In this document: one piece after another, positions 42,176 through 52,978 of the stretch
How the letters are laid out: each line of letters opens with the position of its first letter
Numbering within the stretch: the first letter of the stretch is position 1
Source: PALSA-600 sp037142875
GTDB taxonomy: Bacteria; Actinomycetota; Thermoleophilia; Gaiellales; Gaiellaceae
Direction: 5' to 3'
DNA: 64,000 nucleotides
NCBI GenBank assembly: GCA_037142875.1
Contig: JBAWZV010000003.1
Coordinates: 1 to 64,000, forward strand
Program-made: the position numbers and the translations under genes
The notes under the pieces: model-generated
Database searches by the model: none
What the model was told of the DNA's origin: nothing
The model's input: the letters and a program-made list of their open reading frames with translations, nothing else

Positions 42176-43289
42176 CTACCCAACCTTGCCGGCCGCCTTC
42201 GCGAGGAGGTACTCGTGAATGAAGGGATCAAGGTTGCCGTCAAGCACGCCCTGGGTGTTCCCGGTCTCGAAACCGGTGCGACTGTCCTTGACCTGCTGGT
42301 AGGGATGCAGGACGTAGCTCCTGATCGACTCACCGCCAAACCCGGTATCGGCTGCGCTAGCACCACCACGCTCCTTCGCCAGCATCGCCTCGCGCTCCTC
42401 CTCGCCGCGCTCAACGATCCGGGCCTTCAGGACGCGCATCGCCGTCTGCCGGTTTGCCGACTGTGACCGCTCATTCTGGCACTGGACGACGATCCCGGTC
42501 GGCATGTGGGTGATCCGAACGGCCGAGTCGGTCTTGTTGACGTGCTGACCACCTGCACCCTGTGCGCGGTAGGTGTCGATGCGGATGTCGTCCTCGGCGA
42601 TCTCGACGTCGGCCTCCGGAGGCAGGAGCGGCGCAACGATCACGGTGGCGAATGAGGTCTGACGTCGGTGCGCGGAGTCGAACGGGCTCTGGCGGACAAG
42701 CCGGTGCTTGCCGCGCTCGGCCTTGAGGATCCCGTAGGCGTTCTCGCCGGAGACGGTGAACGTGGCGCTCTTGAGCCCGGCCTCTTCGCCTGGGCTCGCC
42801 TCGAGCAGCTCCTGCTTGAAGCCGCGCTCGGACGACCACCGCTCGTACATCCGCAGCATCATCTCCGCCCAGTCCTGGGCATCGGTGCCGCCGGTACCCG
42901 ACTGGAGCGTGACGACGGCGTCGCCCGCGTCGTACTCGCCGTCGAAGAGCGCGGCCTCCTGCAGCCGGTCGAGTTGCTTGCGCAACGGCGCGATCGACGC
43001 CGCGATCTCGGAGGCCATCTCGGGCTCGATCTCGTACAGCCCGACGGCGTCCTCGAAGTCGGCGGTGAGCTGCCGGTAGGTCTCGAGACGCTTCGAGACG
43101 CGTGAATGATCCATCGAGATCTTCTGTGCGCGCTCCTGGTCGTCCCAGAAGCCAGGTGCGCTCATCGACTCCTCGAGCTCACCCTGACGCGTAGCTAGGT
43201 GATCCGGGTCAAAGGTAATCACGGACCCAGGCAAGCTGGACCCTGATCTCTTCGAGCTGGTCGGAGAGCGGCTGCTCGGCTTCGGCCAT
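42176..43289 (-). CDS. prfB: Peptide chain release factor 2, programmed +1 frameshift
   Basis: RF2 terminates translation at UGA and UAA. Translation starts at ATG 43287-43289 and reads 26 codons (MAEAEQPLSDQLEEIRVQLA start) to an in-frame TGA at 43209-43211 in the context TAC CTT TGA C. A +1 slip on CTT continues as L-D-P-D-H-L-A-T into the main frame, so the product is about 370 residues. The stop-reading motif SPF (RQSPFDS) and catalytic GGQ (GAGGQHVNK) are both present. Unlike the classical site, no AGGGGG lies just before CTT (GTGATTAC instead). Frameshifting autoregulates RF2 level. Confidence 0.94.
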
Positions 43290-43354
43290 GCCTCGATGCT
43301 AGCGGCCGGGGAGCTGCCCGCTCCGGCACACCGGCACCTGCGAGCGCGTCGTGA

Positions 43355-46042
<2,688 letters not shown>

Positions 46043-46045
46043 AGG

Positions 46046-46382
46046 GTAACGGCTCGGATCGGCACTGCCGGGGCCTGCCGTATCGGCCGGCGAGATGCTT
46101 CGTGAAGAACGTGGTCGCCTCGAGTTCGCCGGCGACGTTCACCGCGTAGTCCTCAACGATGCCGAGCTCGTTCCAGCCGAGCGTCCGGTAGATCCGTTCG
46201 GCGTCGCGGCTTGCGGTATCGAGGATCAGCAAGCTGATTCCGCGAGCGTGCGCCTCGGCTTCGGCAGCCTCCATCAGAGCCCTGCCAAGCCCGCGTCGCC
46301 GTGCCGCCGGTGCGACGAGCAGCTTCTGGATCTCGGCGCGGTGGCGGCCGTTCGCGTCGGCGCCGGCGGAAGAGACCCACTC
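46046..46382 (-). pseudogene. GNAT acetyltransferase remnant
   Basis: The frame reads, from just after the hpf stop, EWVSSAGADANGRHRAEIQKLLV, then the acetyl-CoA loop ARRRGLGRALMEAA, and motif B DAERIYRTLGWNELGIVEDYAVN and TTFFTKHL. This is the C-terminal 60% of a GNAT protein. The N-terminal strands are absent, there is no start before the acetyl-CoA loop, and no stop comes until deep inside secA (45816). It lies in the same frame as hpf, separated only by the hpf TAG. Probably a decayed gene whose 5' end was lost by deletion next to hpf. An internal ATG (46274) would give an unlikely protein. Confidence 0.6.
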
Positions 46383-46712
46383 CTACTCGTGGTGGTTCGT
46401 CCGCCTCCGAGGCTCCTCACGACGCTTGTCGCGATATCTCTGAAGCTGCCGCTGGAGGTTGTCGACGAGCTCGTCGAGGGCAGTGCGAAAGTCGGCGGCC
46501 GTCGCGCGGACGCGCAGTGTCGAGCCCTTAGTGAAGACGGTTGCCTCGGTGACGTGATCGGCTGCGATCGACGGGTTCCGCTCCTCCGCGAACTCGACCT
46601 CGATCTCCGTATCGGCCGCGAGCTGCCTGTCGAGCTTCGCAAGCTTCTCTTCGACGTACTCGCGATCGGCCGCGCTCACTTCGATGTTCTTGCCCTTCAC
46701 CCGGAGCCGCAT
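46383..46712 (-). CDS. hpf: Short ribosome hibernation promoting factor
   Basis: A 109-residue HPF/RaiA-fold protein that binds the small subunit and silences ribosomes in stationary phase. Core: VKGKNIEVSAADREYVEEKLAKLDRQL, VFTKGSTLRVRATAADFRTALDELVDNLQRQLQRYRDKRR. It ends right after the basic tail (NHHE). Actinobacteria usually carry the long form with a C-terminal dimerisation domain; that domain is missing here, with the GNAT remnant directly following in the same frame. Located upstream of secA, a common position for hpf. Confidence 0.9.
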   Translation of the reverse strand: MRLRVKGKNIEVSAADREYVEEKLAKLDRQLAADTEIEVEFAEERNPSIAADHVTEATVFTKGSTLRVRATAADFRTALDELVDNLQRQLQRYRDKRREEPRRRTNHHE

Positions 46713-46795
46713 GACGTCCTCCTTGGTTGTGGTGATCAGAGGTCTCCCTCAGCGTACCGCGCTCCCATCGACCACCACTCCGTGGTTTTCCGCAC

Positions 46796-46812
46796 GCGAT
46801 GCCGTGCATCGC
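46796..46812. terminator. Stem-loop after comF
   Basis: A perfect 7-bp inverted repeat GCGATGC-CGT-GCATCGC lies 26 bases downstream of the comF stop. No U-run follows on the minus strand, so it is a weak terminator or an mRNA-stabilising hairpin between comF and hpf. Confidence 0.35.
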
Positions 46813-46837
46813 CCGCAGAACACCTGCGCGCAGCCGG

Positions 46838-47503
46838 TCAGCGCACGGTGCGCGCGAAGGTGACCACCTCGATCGCTGCCGCGCCCGCGCCTGTGAGCGC
46901 TTCGGCGGCTGCGGACGTCGTGGCGCCAGTCGTGTAGACGTCGTCGACGAGCACGATGCGCCTGCCATCCAGTGAGACCGTGGCGACGAACGCGTCGCGG
47001 ACGTTCGCGCGGCGGTCGGTGCGCGCGAGCCCGGTCTGGCGGGCGACGCTGCGACGCCGTCGCAGAAGCGGTACGACGTCGATATTCCACCTCTGCCCGA
47101 GCCCCGCTGCCAGCGCCGCAGCCGGATGATGCCCGCGTCGCAGGCTCCGGTCGCCGTCAGCCGGGATCCACGTGACGAGATCGGCAGTCGGAACCGGCAC
47201 GCCTGCGGCAACGATCTCCGTGGCCACCTCGGCAAGCGTGCGTAGCCCGCCCTCCTTCCACGCGCGCAGAAGCGGCCGTGCAGCGTCGGCGTAGGCGACG
47301 CCCGCGCGCGCCGTCGTGAACGAGAGGCGCTGCCCCACGCACTCCACGCAGGACGCGACAGGCCACGTGGTCGGAGCGCCGCAGCGGGCACACCACGGCG
47401 GAGCGAGCACCCGAAGCGACCTCCGACACGCAGAGCACAGCGGCGGTCCGGATTGCCCACACGCAACACAGCGGGCGGGAAAGAGTGCGTCGAGAAGCCA
47501 CAG
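46838..47503 (-). CDS. comF: ComF-family phosphoribosyltransferase
   Basis: Type I PRTase-fold protein of the ComF/GntX family, linked to DNA uptake or DNA metabolism. N-terminal zinc-binding region: RCVACG and LCSAC, then WCARCG and SCVEC. The PRPP loop is IVLVDDVYTTGATTS. The usual first codon GTG at 47408-47410 cuts off the first two Cys pairs, which are conserved in the family; reading upstream restores LLDALFPARCVACGQSG, with CTG 47501-47503 the only candidate start. The real start is therefore uncertain, and I give the extended form. Its product size would be 221 residues. Confidence 0.82.
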   Translation of the reverse strand: MWLLDALFPARCVACGQSGPPLCSACRRSLRVLAPPWCARCGAPTTWPVASCVECVGQRLSFTTARAGVAYADAARPLLRAWKEGGLRTLAEVATEIVAAGVPVPTADLVTWIPADGDRSLRRGHHPAAALAAGLGQRWNIDVVPLLRRRRSVARQTGLARTDRRANVRDAFVATVSLDGRRIVLVDDVYTTGATTSAAAEALTGAGAAAIEVVTFARTVR

Positions 47504-47554
47504 GACGCACGGTAGGCGACGCCGTGTGACGTGTCTGGAACGAGAGTGGAACGG

Positions 47555-48316
47555 CTAGGGCGTGTACGTCTCGCGCGGCGGCAGACCCTGCCGGGCGCGG
47601 TACCGGTTGTCCGCCTCGAGCAGCTGGCGCGGATCGCCGATGTCGAGCCACTCCTCGGCAAAGCGGTACCCGAATACCGGCTCGCGCTCGAGCAGCCAGA
47701 TCAGGAAACGCCCCGGCGGATCCGGCTGGTTCCCCTCGGCGAGGTAGCGGTCGATCAGACCGAGGTGCTCCGCCGAGAAGAGATACGTCGCCGTCGAGAC
47801 GAGATCGCTCTTGGGCTCGTCCGGCTTCTCCTCGAGTCCGACGACGCGATGGTTGCCGTCGAGCTCGACCACCCCGTACAGGCTCGCGAGCGACGGATCG
47901 GCAAGCCGATGGACGGCGAGCGCGCTGCCGCCCTCCTCGCTCCAGAACGCGATGTAGTCGGCGAGGGAGAACTCGAAGAGGTTGTCGGCGGCGATCACGA
48001 GCAGGTCGTCATCCGCCAGGCCGCCGTGCTCGACGGCGTAGCGGATATCCCCGATCGCTCCGAGGCGATTCTCGTTCGTTGTCGTCCTGTCGTTGTGCAC
48101 GACGACGCCGCGCTCCGGCGCCCACCGTTCGAACGACTCCGCGTAGACCGCGTTCGTGACGACGTGAATTTCACCGATCTCGCCGGCCTCCTCGACGCGA
48201 TCGACGATCCAGTCGATCATCGGGCGACCCCCGACCGGGAGGAGCGGCTTTGCTGTCTCGATCGTGAGCGGGCGAAGGCGCATTGCGTACCCCGCTGCGA
48301 GCAGGAGCACGTTCAC
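47555..48316 (-). CDS. Sugar-phosphate nucleotidyltransferase
   Basis: A 253-residue GT-A-fold nucleotidyltransferase, glucose-1-phosphate thymidylyltransferase-like. The N-terminal LLLAAGYAMRLRPLTIETAKPLLPVGGRPMIDW is the nucleotide-binding GxGxRLRPLT/PKPxxP motif in slightly altered form (G-Y-A-M-R instead of G-x-G-x-R). Further motifs are the metal-binding VIAADNLF, GVVELDGNHRVVGLEEKP and WLDIGDPRQLLEADN at the C terminus. It makes an NDP-sugar for surface glycans. GTG 48314-48316 overlaps the mtnA stop (GTGA), suggesting coupled translation. Confidence 0.87.
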   Translation of the reverse strand: MNVLLLAAGYAMRLRPLTIETAKPLLPVGGRPMIDWIVDRVEEAGEIGEIHVVTNAVYAESFERWAPERGVVVHNDRTTTNENRLGAIGDIRYAVEHGGLADDDLLVIAADNLFEFSLADYIAFWSEEGGSALAVHRLADPSLASLYGVVELDGNHRVVGLEEKPDEPKSDLVSTATYLFSAEHLGLIDRYLAEGNQPDPPGRFLIWLLEREPVFGYRFAEEWLDIGDPRQLLEADNRYRARQGLPPRETYTP

Positions 48317-49296
48317 GAGCCCACCACCGCCGCGACGAGGGATTCGCCGTACGGTGCCCGGTGGACACCGTGCTCCGTCACGATCGCCGTGATGAGCGCG
48401 GCCGGGGTGACGTCGAACGCAGGGTTTCGGGCAGCGAACCGGGCGGTCACCTCGGCCGGGTCGCGTTCCTCGATCGGGATCTCGGTGCCGGTCGGGGTCG
48501 CGTGATCGACCGTCGAGCTCGGCGCGACGATGAAGAACGGGATCCTGTGGTGAGCTGCAAGCACGGCGAGACCATACGTGCCGATCTTGTTCGCCGTGTC
48601 ACCATTCGACGCAATCCGGTCTGCGCCGGTGAAGACGACGTCCACCTCCCCCACGCCCATCCGCGCTGCCGCTGCGGAGTCGGTGATGACCGCGTGGGGC
48701 ACACCGGCGGTCTCGAGCTCCCACGCAGTGAGTCTCGCGCCCTGAAGAAGCGGGCGTGTCTCATCGACCCAGACGTGGCTCAGCAAGCCTTGTTCCCACG
48801 CTGTCAGGAGCGCGCCAACGGCGCTCCCGTAGCCGCCGGTCGCGAGCCCTCCCGCGTTGCAGTGGGTCAGCGCACGCGTTCCCGGCTCGAGCAGACCGGC
48901 GGCATGCGCAGACATCGCGCGGCAGCGTGCAACCTCGTCAACATGAATCGCCCGCGCGCGCTCCGCGGTCGGGTCGTCCCGCATCTCATCGAGCGCCCAG
49001 CCAAGGTTCACTGCCGTCGGCCGGGACGCCCGTAGGACGCGCTCTGCCTCCGCGATGTCCTCACCGCGCGTCGCGGCGAGCGCCAACCCGTAGGCAGCCG
49101 CGATCCCGATCGCTGGCGCTCCACGCACGACCATCGTCCGGATCGCTGCGGCGACCTCTGCTGCCGTCTCGCAGACGACGTCCACCTCCTCGGTCGGCAG
49201 AAGCCGCTGGTCGAGGAAGACAACGCAGGTGTCCTCGAGCCGTAGGATCCGCTCGGGTTCGAGCACCCGCACGGGGGCTACGTTCCCTCGTTCCAC
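48313..49296 (-). CDS. mtnA: S-methyl-5-thioribose-1-phosphate isomerase
   Basis: Methionine salvage enzyme converting methylthioribose-1-P to methylthioribulose-1-P. 327 residues with the family motifs VVRGAPAIGIAAAYG, THCNAG with catalytic Cys146, DETRPLLQGARLTAWEL, and TGADRIASNGDTANKIGTY with catalytic Asp226. The start GTG (49294-49296) lies inside the end of ahcY (19-base overlap); a GTG eight codons later is an alternative. No other mtn genes are in the window. Its pairing with ahcY makes a unit for handling SAM by-products. Confidence 0.93.
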   Translation of the reverse strand: MERGNVAPVRVLEPERILRLEDTCVVFLDQRLLPTEEVDVVCETAAEVAAAIRTMVVRGAPAIGIAAAYGLALAATRGEDIAEAERVLRASRPTAVNLGWALDEMRDDPTAERARAIHVDEVARCRAMSAHAAGLLEPGTRALTHCNAGGLATGGYGSAVGALLTAWEQGLLSHVWVDETRPLLQGARLTAWELETAGVPHAVITDSAAAARMGVGEVDVVFTGADRIASNGDTANKIGTYGLAVLAAHHRIPFFIVAPSSTVDHATPTGTEIPIEERDPAEVTARFAARNPAFDVTPAALITAIVTEHGVHRAPYGESLVAAVVGS

Positions 49297-50546
49297 GACG
49301 AGAGGTAGGTCGCCTGCTCCGCGGTCAGCGCGTCGATCGTCACGCCCATCGTCGCGAGCTTGAGCCGCGCGATCTCGTCGTCGATCGCGACCGGCACCGG
49401 GTAGACCTTCTTCTCGAGCGACGCCGCGTGCTGTACCGCGTACTCGGTCGAGAGCGCCTGGTTGGCAAACGACATGTCCATCACGATCGCCGGATGCCCC
49501 TCGGCGGCCGAGATGTTGACGAGACGCCCTTCGGCCAGCAGGTAGACCCGGCGGCCGTCGGCGTAGGTGAACTCCTCCACGAACTGCCGTGCCTCCCGTG
49601 TCTCGACAGCGAGGCTCCGCAGGGCGGCGATGTTGATCTCGACGTTGAAGTGCCCCGTGTTGCAGATGATCGCGCCGTCCTTGAGGTTCGCGAGGTGCTC
49701 GCCATCGAGGACGTGTTTGTCACCGGTGGCCGTGCAGAAGATGTCGCCGACCCGTGCGGCGTCGCTGATCGGCATGACCTCGTAGCCGTCCATCAGCGCC
49801 TCGAGCGCCCGCATCGGATCGACCTCGGTGACGATCACGTGCGCCCCCATGCCACGGGCGCGCATCGCAACTCCGCGGCCTGTCCAGCCGTACCCGGCGA
49901 CGACGAAACGCTTGCCGGCAAAGAGCACGTTCGTCGCCCGGATGATCCCGTCGATCGTCGACTGGCCGGTGCCGTAGCGGTTGTCGAAGAGGTGCTTCGT
50001 CCGGGCCTCGTTGACCGCGATCACGGGAAACGCAAGCGCGCCGTCGGCCTCCATCGCCTTCAGTCGGATGACGCCGGTGGTGGTCTCCTCCATCCCGGCG
50101 ATGATGTCGCCGAGCTGCTCGCGCCGGGCGCTGTGCAGGACGCCGATCACGTCGGCCCCGTCGTCCATCGTGAGCTGCGGCTTGTGATCGACCGCTGCCT
50201 CGATGTGCTGGTAGTAGGTGTCGTTGTCTTCGCCCTTGATCGCAAACGTCGCGATGTCATACTCGGCCACGAGTGCGGCTGCGACGTCATCCTGGGTCGA
50301 GAGCGGGTTCGAGGCGCAGAGCACCACGTCGGCCCCACCTGCCTTCAGCGTGCGCATCAGGTTGGCAGTCTCCGTCGTGACGTGGAGGCACGCCGCGATG
50401 CGGTAGCCGGCGAGTGGCTGCTCGGCGGCGAAGCGCTCCCGGATCGCTGTGAGCACCGGCATCTGCCGATCGGCCCACATGATCCGGCGCACGCCTTCGG
50501 CGGCCAGTGCGATGTCCCTCACGTCGTATCTCTTGGGCGTCGTCAT
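49278..50546 (-). CDS. ahcY: Adenosylhomocysteinase
   Basis: NAD-dependent enzyme splitting S-adenosylhomocysteine into adenosine and homocysteine. 422 residues, the shorter form without the 40-residue eukaryote/proteobacterial insert. Motifs: CLHVTTETANLM (substrate), HLFDNRYGTGQST, NAD loop VAGYGWTGRG, TGHFNVEI and the C-terminal AIDDEIARLKLATMG. Homocysteine made here can feed the split MetH in this window. Its 3' end overlaps mtnA. The 61-base space upstream shows no SAH riboswitch that I can recognise. Confidence 0.95.
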   Translation of the reverse strand: MTTPKRYDVRDIALAAEGVRRIMWADRQMPVLTAIRERFAAEQPLAGYRIAACLHVTTETANLMRTLKAGGADVVLCASNPLSTQDDVAAALVAEYDIATFAIKGEDNDTYYQHIEAAVDHKPQLTMDDGADVIGVLHSARREQLGDIIAGMEETTTGVIRLKAMEADGALAFPVIAVNEARTKHLFDNRYGTGQSTIDGIIRATNVLFAGKRFVVAGYGWTGRGVAMRARGMGAHVIVTEVDPMRALEALMDGYEVMPISDAARVGDIFCTATGDKHVLDGEHLANLKDGAIICNTGHFNVEINIAALRSLAVETREARQFVEEFTYADGRRVYLLAEGRLVNISAAEGHPAIVMDMSFANQALSTEYAVQHAASLEKKVYPVPVAIDDEIARLKLATMGVTIDALTAEQATYLSSWNEGT

Positions 50547-50607
50547 GGTGTCCTGTCCCGGTGTTGGCGATGCGTCAGGCGGCGAGCAGACGCTCGTGCT
50601 TCTTGCG

Positions 50608-51006
50608 CTAGGGGGCCGATGTCCCTTCCCGGCCGTAGGCGTCCTCGAGCCGGACGACGTCGTCGAGGTGCGGCGTCGAGACCTCGAGGATCGTCGTGTC
50701 CTCGATCGCGGTCACCCGATGGACGGTGCCAGGCGCGTAGTGAAACGTCGCTCCAGTCTCGATCACCTGCTCGGTCAGCGACCCGTCACCAACGAGTCCA
50801 AGCTCGAGACTCGCCCGTCCGGACTGCACGAGCCAGGACTCGTCCTTCTGCTCGTGGTACTGGAGCGACAGCGAGTGACCGGCCTTCACGAACAGCACCT
50901 TCCCGCAGTAGACGTCCGTCAGGGCCCAGATCAGTTCGTGACCCCACGGCTTCTCGACTCGCCGCGACTCGAACGTCCACGCAGGCGTGCCAGTCACGCG
51001 AGCCAC
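50608..51006 (-). CDS. Cupin, mannose-6-phosphate isomerase type II-like
   Basis: A 132-residue single cupin domain. The opening RRVEKPWGHELIWA and the metal-binding cluster LSLQYHEQKDESWLVQSG, plus HYAPGTVHRV, match the sugar-phosphate isomerase domain found at the C terminus of bifunctional GMP/PMI enzymes. It likely isomerises a hexose-6-phosphate or binds a sugar ligand. Start GTG 51004-51006, or the GTG at 50995-50997 that overlaps the upstream stop as GTGA. Sits between a nucleotidyltransferase and ahcY on the same strand. Confidence 0.85.
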   Translation of the reverse strand: MARVTGTPAWTFESRRVEKPWGHELIWALTDVYCGKVLFVKAGHSLSLQYHEQKDESWLVQSGRASLELGLVGDGSLTEQVIETGATFHYAPGTVHRVTAIEDTTILEVSTPHLDDVVRLEDAYGREGTSAP

Positions 51007-51686
51007 TCCGGATGAGCGGCGACGTGCTCGCTCGCGGTACGCAGCTCCTTCGGGGTGTTCACCGTGAGCCAGAGTCCGTCGTGGCGAAATGCCTGGAGCG
51101 TGCCCTCGGCCGCGAGCTCCGGGAACGTCGTCGACTCCTGATCGCCGATGTCGGGGAACCGCGCGATCGCCTCGTCCGTGAGGACGTAGTTGCCGCAGTT
51201 GACCCAGTACGGGACACGGGCCGCCTCATCAAAGCCGCGCACGACGTCGGCGTCGTCGAGCTCGACGAGGCCGAACTGCGACTTGGGCCGGGCGACCGTG
51301 ATCGTCGCGAGGCCCCTTGCCTCGCGGTGGCGTGCGAGCAGGCCGACGAAGTCCACATCGAGCAGCTCGTCGCCGTTGAGCGCGTACACGTCACCGGTCT
51401 GCTGACGCAGCCGCGCCGCGAACTTGATGCCCCCGCCACGCCCGAGCCGCTGCGGCTCCTCGGCGGCGACGATCTCCGCGCCAAGACCCGACAGGGACTC
51501 GACAAAGAAGTGGCCCTGGTCGACTGCGCACGAGAAGATGATGCGGCCGACCCCGGCCGTGACGAGACGTGCGACCTGGTAGGCCGCAAGCGGCCGACCC
51601 GCAACCTCAACGAGCGCCTTCGGGCGACCATCCGTCGCATCCCCCATGCGCTCCGCCTTGCCACCGGCGAGCACGATCGCCTCCAC
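50994..51686 (-). CDS. NDP-sugar pyrophosphorylase family protein
   Basis: A 230-residue nucleotidyltransferase. N-terminal IVLAGGKAERMGDATDGRPKALVEVAGRPLAAYQV, metal site LNGDELLDVDF, then GLVELDDADVVRGFDEAARVPYWVNCGNYVLTDE and the C-terminal FRHDGLWLTVNTPKEL. It should form an NDP-sugar, such as GDP-mannose-like or UDP-linked precursors; the base is not decidable. GTG 51684-51686 starts two bases after the UDP-glucose dehydrogenase stop. The 3' end overlaps the cupin gene, so ugd-nucleotidyltransferase-cupin form one tight unit. Confidence 0.86.
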   Translation of the reverse strand: MEAIVLAGGKAERMGDATDGRPKALVEVAGRPLAAYQVARLVTAGVGRIIFSCAVDQGHFFVESLSGLGAEIVAAEEPQRLGRGGGIKFAARLRQQTGDVYALNGDELLDVDFVGLLARHREARGLATITVARPKSQFGLVELDDADVVRGFDEAARVPYWVNCGNYVLTDEAIARFPDIGDQESTTFPELAAEGTLQAFRHDGLWLTVNTPKELRTASEHVAAHPEWLA

Positions 51687-51688
51687 GA

Positions 51689-52969
51689 CTACCCCGTTCC
51701 CGGCCGGCCGATGCCCTCGTAGATGAAGCCCGCAGCGCGCGTCGCGTCCGGGTCGAGCAGGTTTCGGCCGTCGATGATCAGCGGGTGTGCCATCGAATCG
51801 CGGATCTCCGGCCGTGCCAGGTCGCGAAGCTCGGCCCACTCCGTCACGATCACTGCGGCGTCCGCTCCGGCAACAGCCTCCTCGATTGACGCCGCGAGCT
51901 CGACGCCGCGAGGGAGCACGCCGCCGTCGGCGACCGGATCCCAGCCGCGCACCTCGGCTCCCTCGGCGAGTAGACGGCTCGCCAGAACGATCGAGGGCGC
52001 CTCACGCATGTCATCGGTGTTCGGCTTGAACGCGAGCCCGAGCAGGGCGACCTTCTTGCCCCGCAGCGAGCCGAGATGGCCCTTGAGCTTCCCGATCACA
52101 CGCCGCTTCTGAAGCTCGTTCACCTCGATGACCGCCGAGAGGAGCTGAAAGTGATAGCCGGAGTTAGAGGCGAGCTGCTTGAGCGCGAGCGAGTCCTTCG
52201 GGAAGCACGAGCCGCCGTAGCCGATGCCGGCGCGGAGGAAGTGCGGCCCAAGCCGCTTGTCGAGGCCCACACCTTCTGCGACCTTGACGACGTCGGCCCC
52301 GGTCGCCTCGCAGACGTTCGCGATCTCGTTGATGAACGAGATCCGGGTCATCAGAAACGCATTCGCTGCAAGCTTGATCATCTCGGCCGAGTTGACGTCG
52401 CACCGGACGACCGTCGCCTCGAGGGCCGAGTACAGGTCGGCGACGGCATCGCCGTCGGCCTCCTCGAACGCGCCGACGACCACGCGATCGGGGTGCATGA
52501 AGTCGCGCACGGCGTTGCCCTCGGCGAGGAACTCCGGATTCGACGCGTAGCCGACATGGCCGAGCCCGCGGGCATCGAGGCCATGACGCACCTTGTCACC
52601 GGTTCCGACCGGCACGGTCGACTTCATCACAAGAATCGGCCGGCCGGGAAGCTCAGGGAGCTCGTCGACAACCGTCCAGACCCGCGAGAGGTCGGCGTCG
52701 CCGGAATGCGTCGGCGGCGTATCGACACAGACGAAGAGGAACTCGCAGGCGGCGATCTCGTTCACGTCGAGCGTGAACGTGAGCCGCTCCCGGTTCCGTT
52801 CGAGCAGCGCGGGAACGTCCTCCTCGTGGAACGGCACCTCGCCGCGACGAAGCGTCTCGATCTTCTCCGGTACGACGTCGCGGATCACGACGTTGTGACC
52901 GAGCTCTGCAAAACACGCGCCGGTGACAAGACCGACCCACCCTGCTCCGAAAATGCCGACGTTAGCCAT
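51689..52969 (-). CDS. UDP-glucose/GDP-mannose 6-dehydrogenase family protein
   Basis: NAD-dependent four-electron oxidation of a nucleotide sugar to the uronic acid. 426 residues. Rossmann loop GAGWVGLVTG (8-17), the VDTPP loop near 84, EMIKLAANAF with Lys199, the thioester nucleophile Cys255 in GYGGSCFPKD, and the C-terminal UDP domain LLGLAFKPNTDDMREAPS. UDP-glucuronate or GDP-mannuronate for surface polymer is the expected product. Follows the LCP gene by 9 bases, which fits an exopolysaccharide/wall polymer operon. Confidence 0.92.
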   Translation of the reverse strand: MANVGIFGAGWVGLVTGACFAELGHNVVIRDVVPEKIETLRRGEVPFHEEDVPALLERNRERLTFTLDVNEIAACEFLFVCVDTPPTHSGDADLSRVWTVVDELPELPGRPILVMKSTVPVGTGDKVRHGLDARGLGHVGYASNPEFLAEGNAVRDFMHPDRVVVGAFEEADGDAVADLYSALEATVVRCDVNSAEMIKLAANAFLMTRISFINEIANVCEATGADVVKVAEGVGLDKRLGPHFLRAGIGYGGSCFPKDSLALKQLASNSGYHFQLLSAVIEVNELQKRRVIGKLKGHLGSLRGKKVALLGLAFKPNTDDMREAPSIVLASRLLAEGAEVRGWDPVADGGVLPRGVELAASIEEAVAGADAAVIVTEWAELRDLARPEIRDSMAHPLIIDGRNLLDPDATRAAGFIYEGIGRPGTG

Positions 52970-52978
52970 GCCCGGAAT

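Noticed and set aside
46774..46789. ACCAC-TCC-GTGGT-TTT hairpin between hpf and comF
   Set aside because: Its T-run faces the plus strand, where no gene ends, so it cannot terminate the flanking minus-strand genes.
50547..50607. SAH riboswitch upstream of ahcY
   Set aside because: The 61 bases contain a GAGCG/CGCTC-like pairing but not the conserved SAH riboswitch core, and the space is too short.
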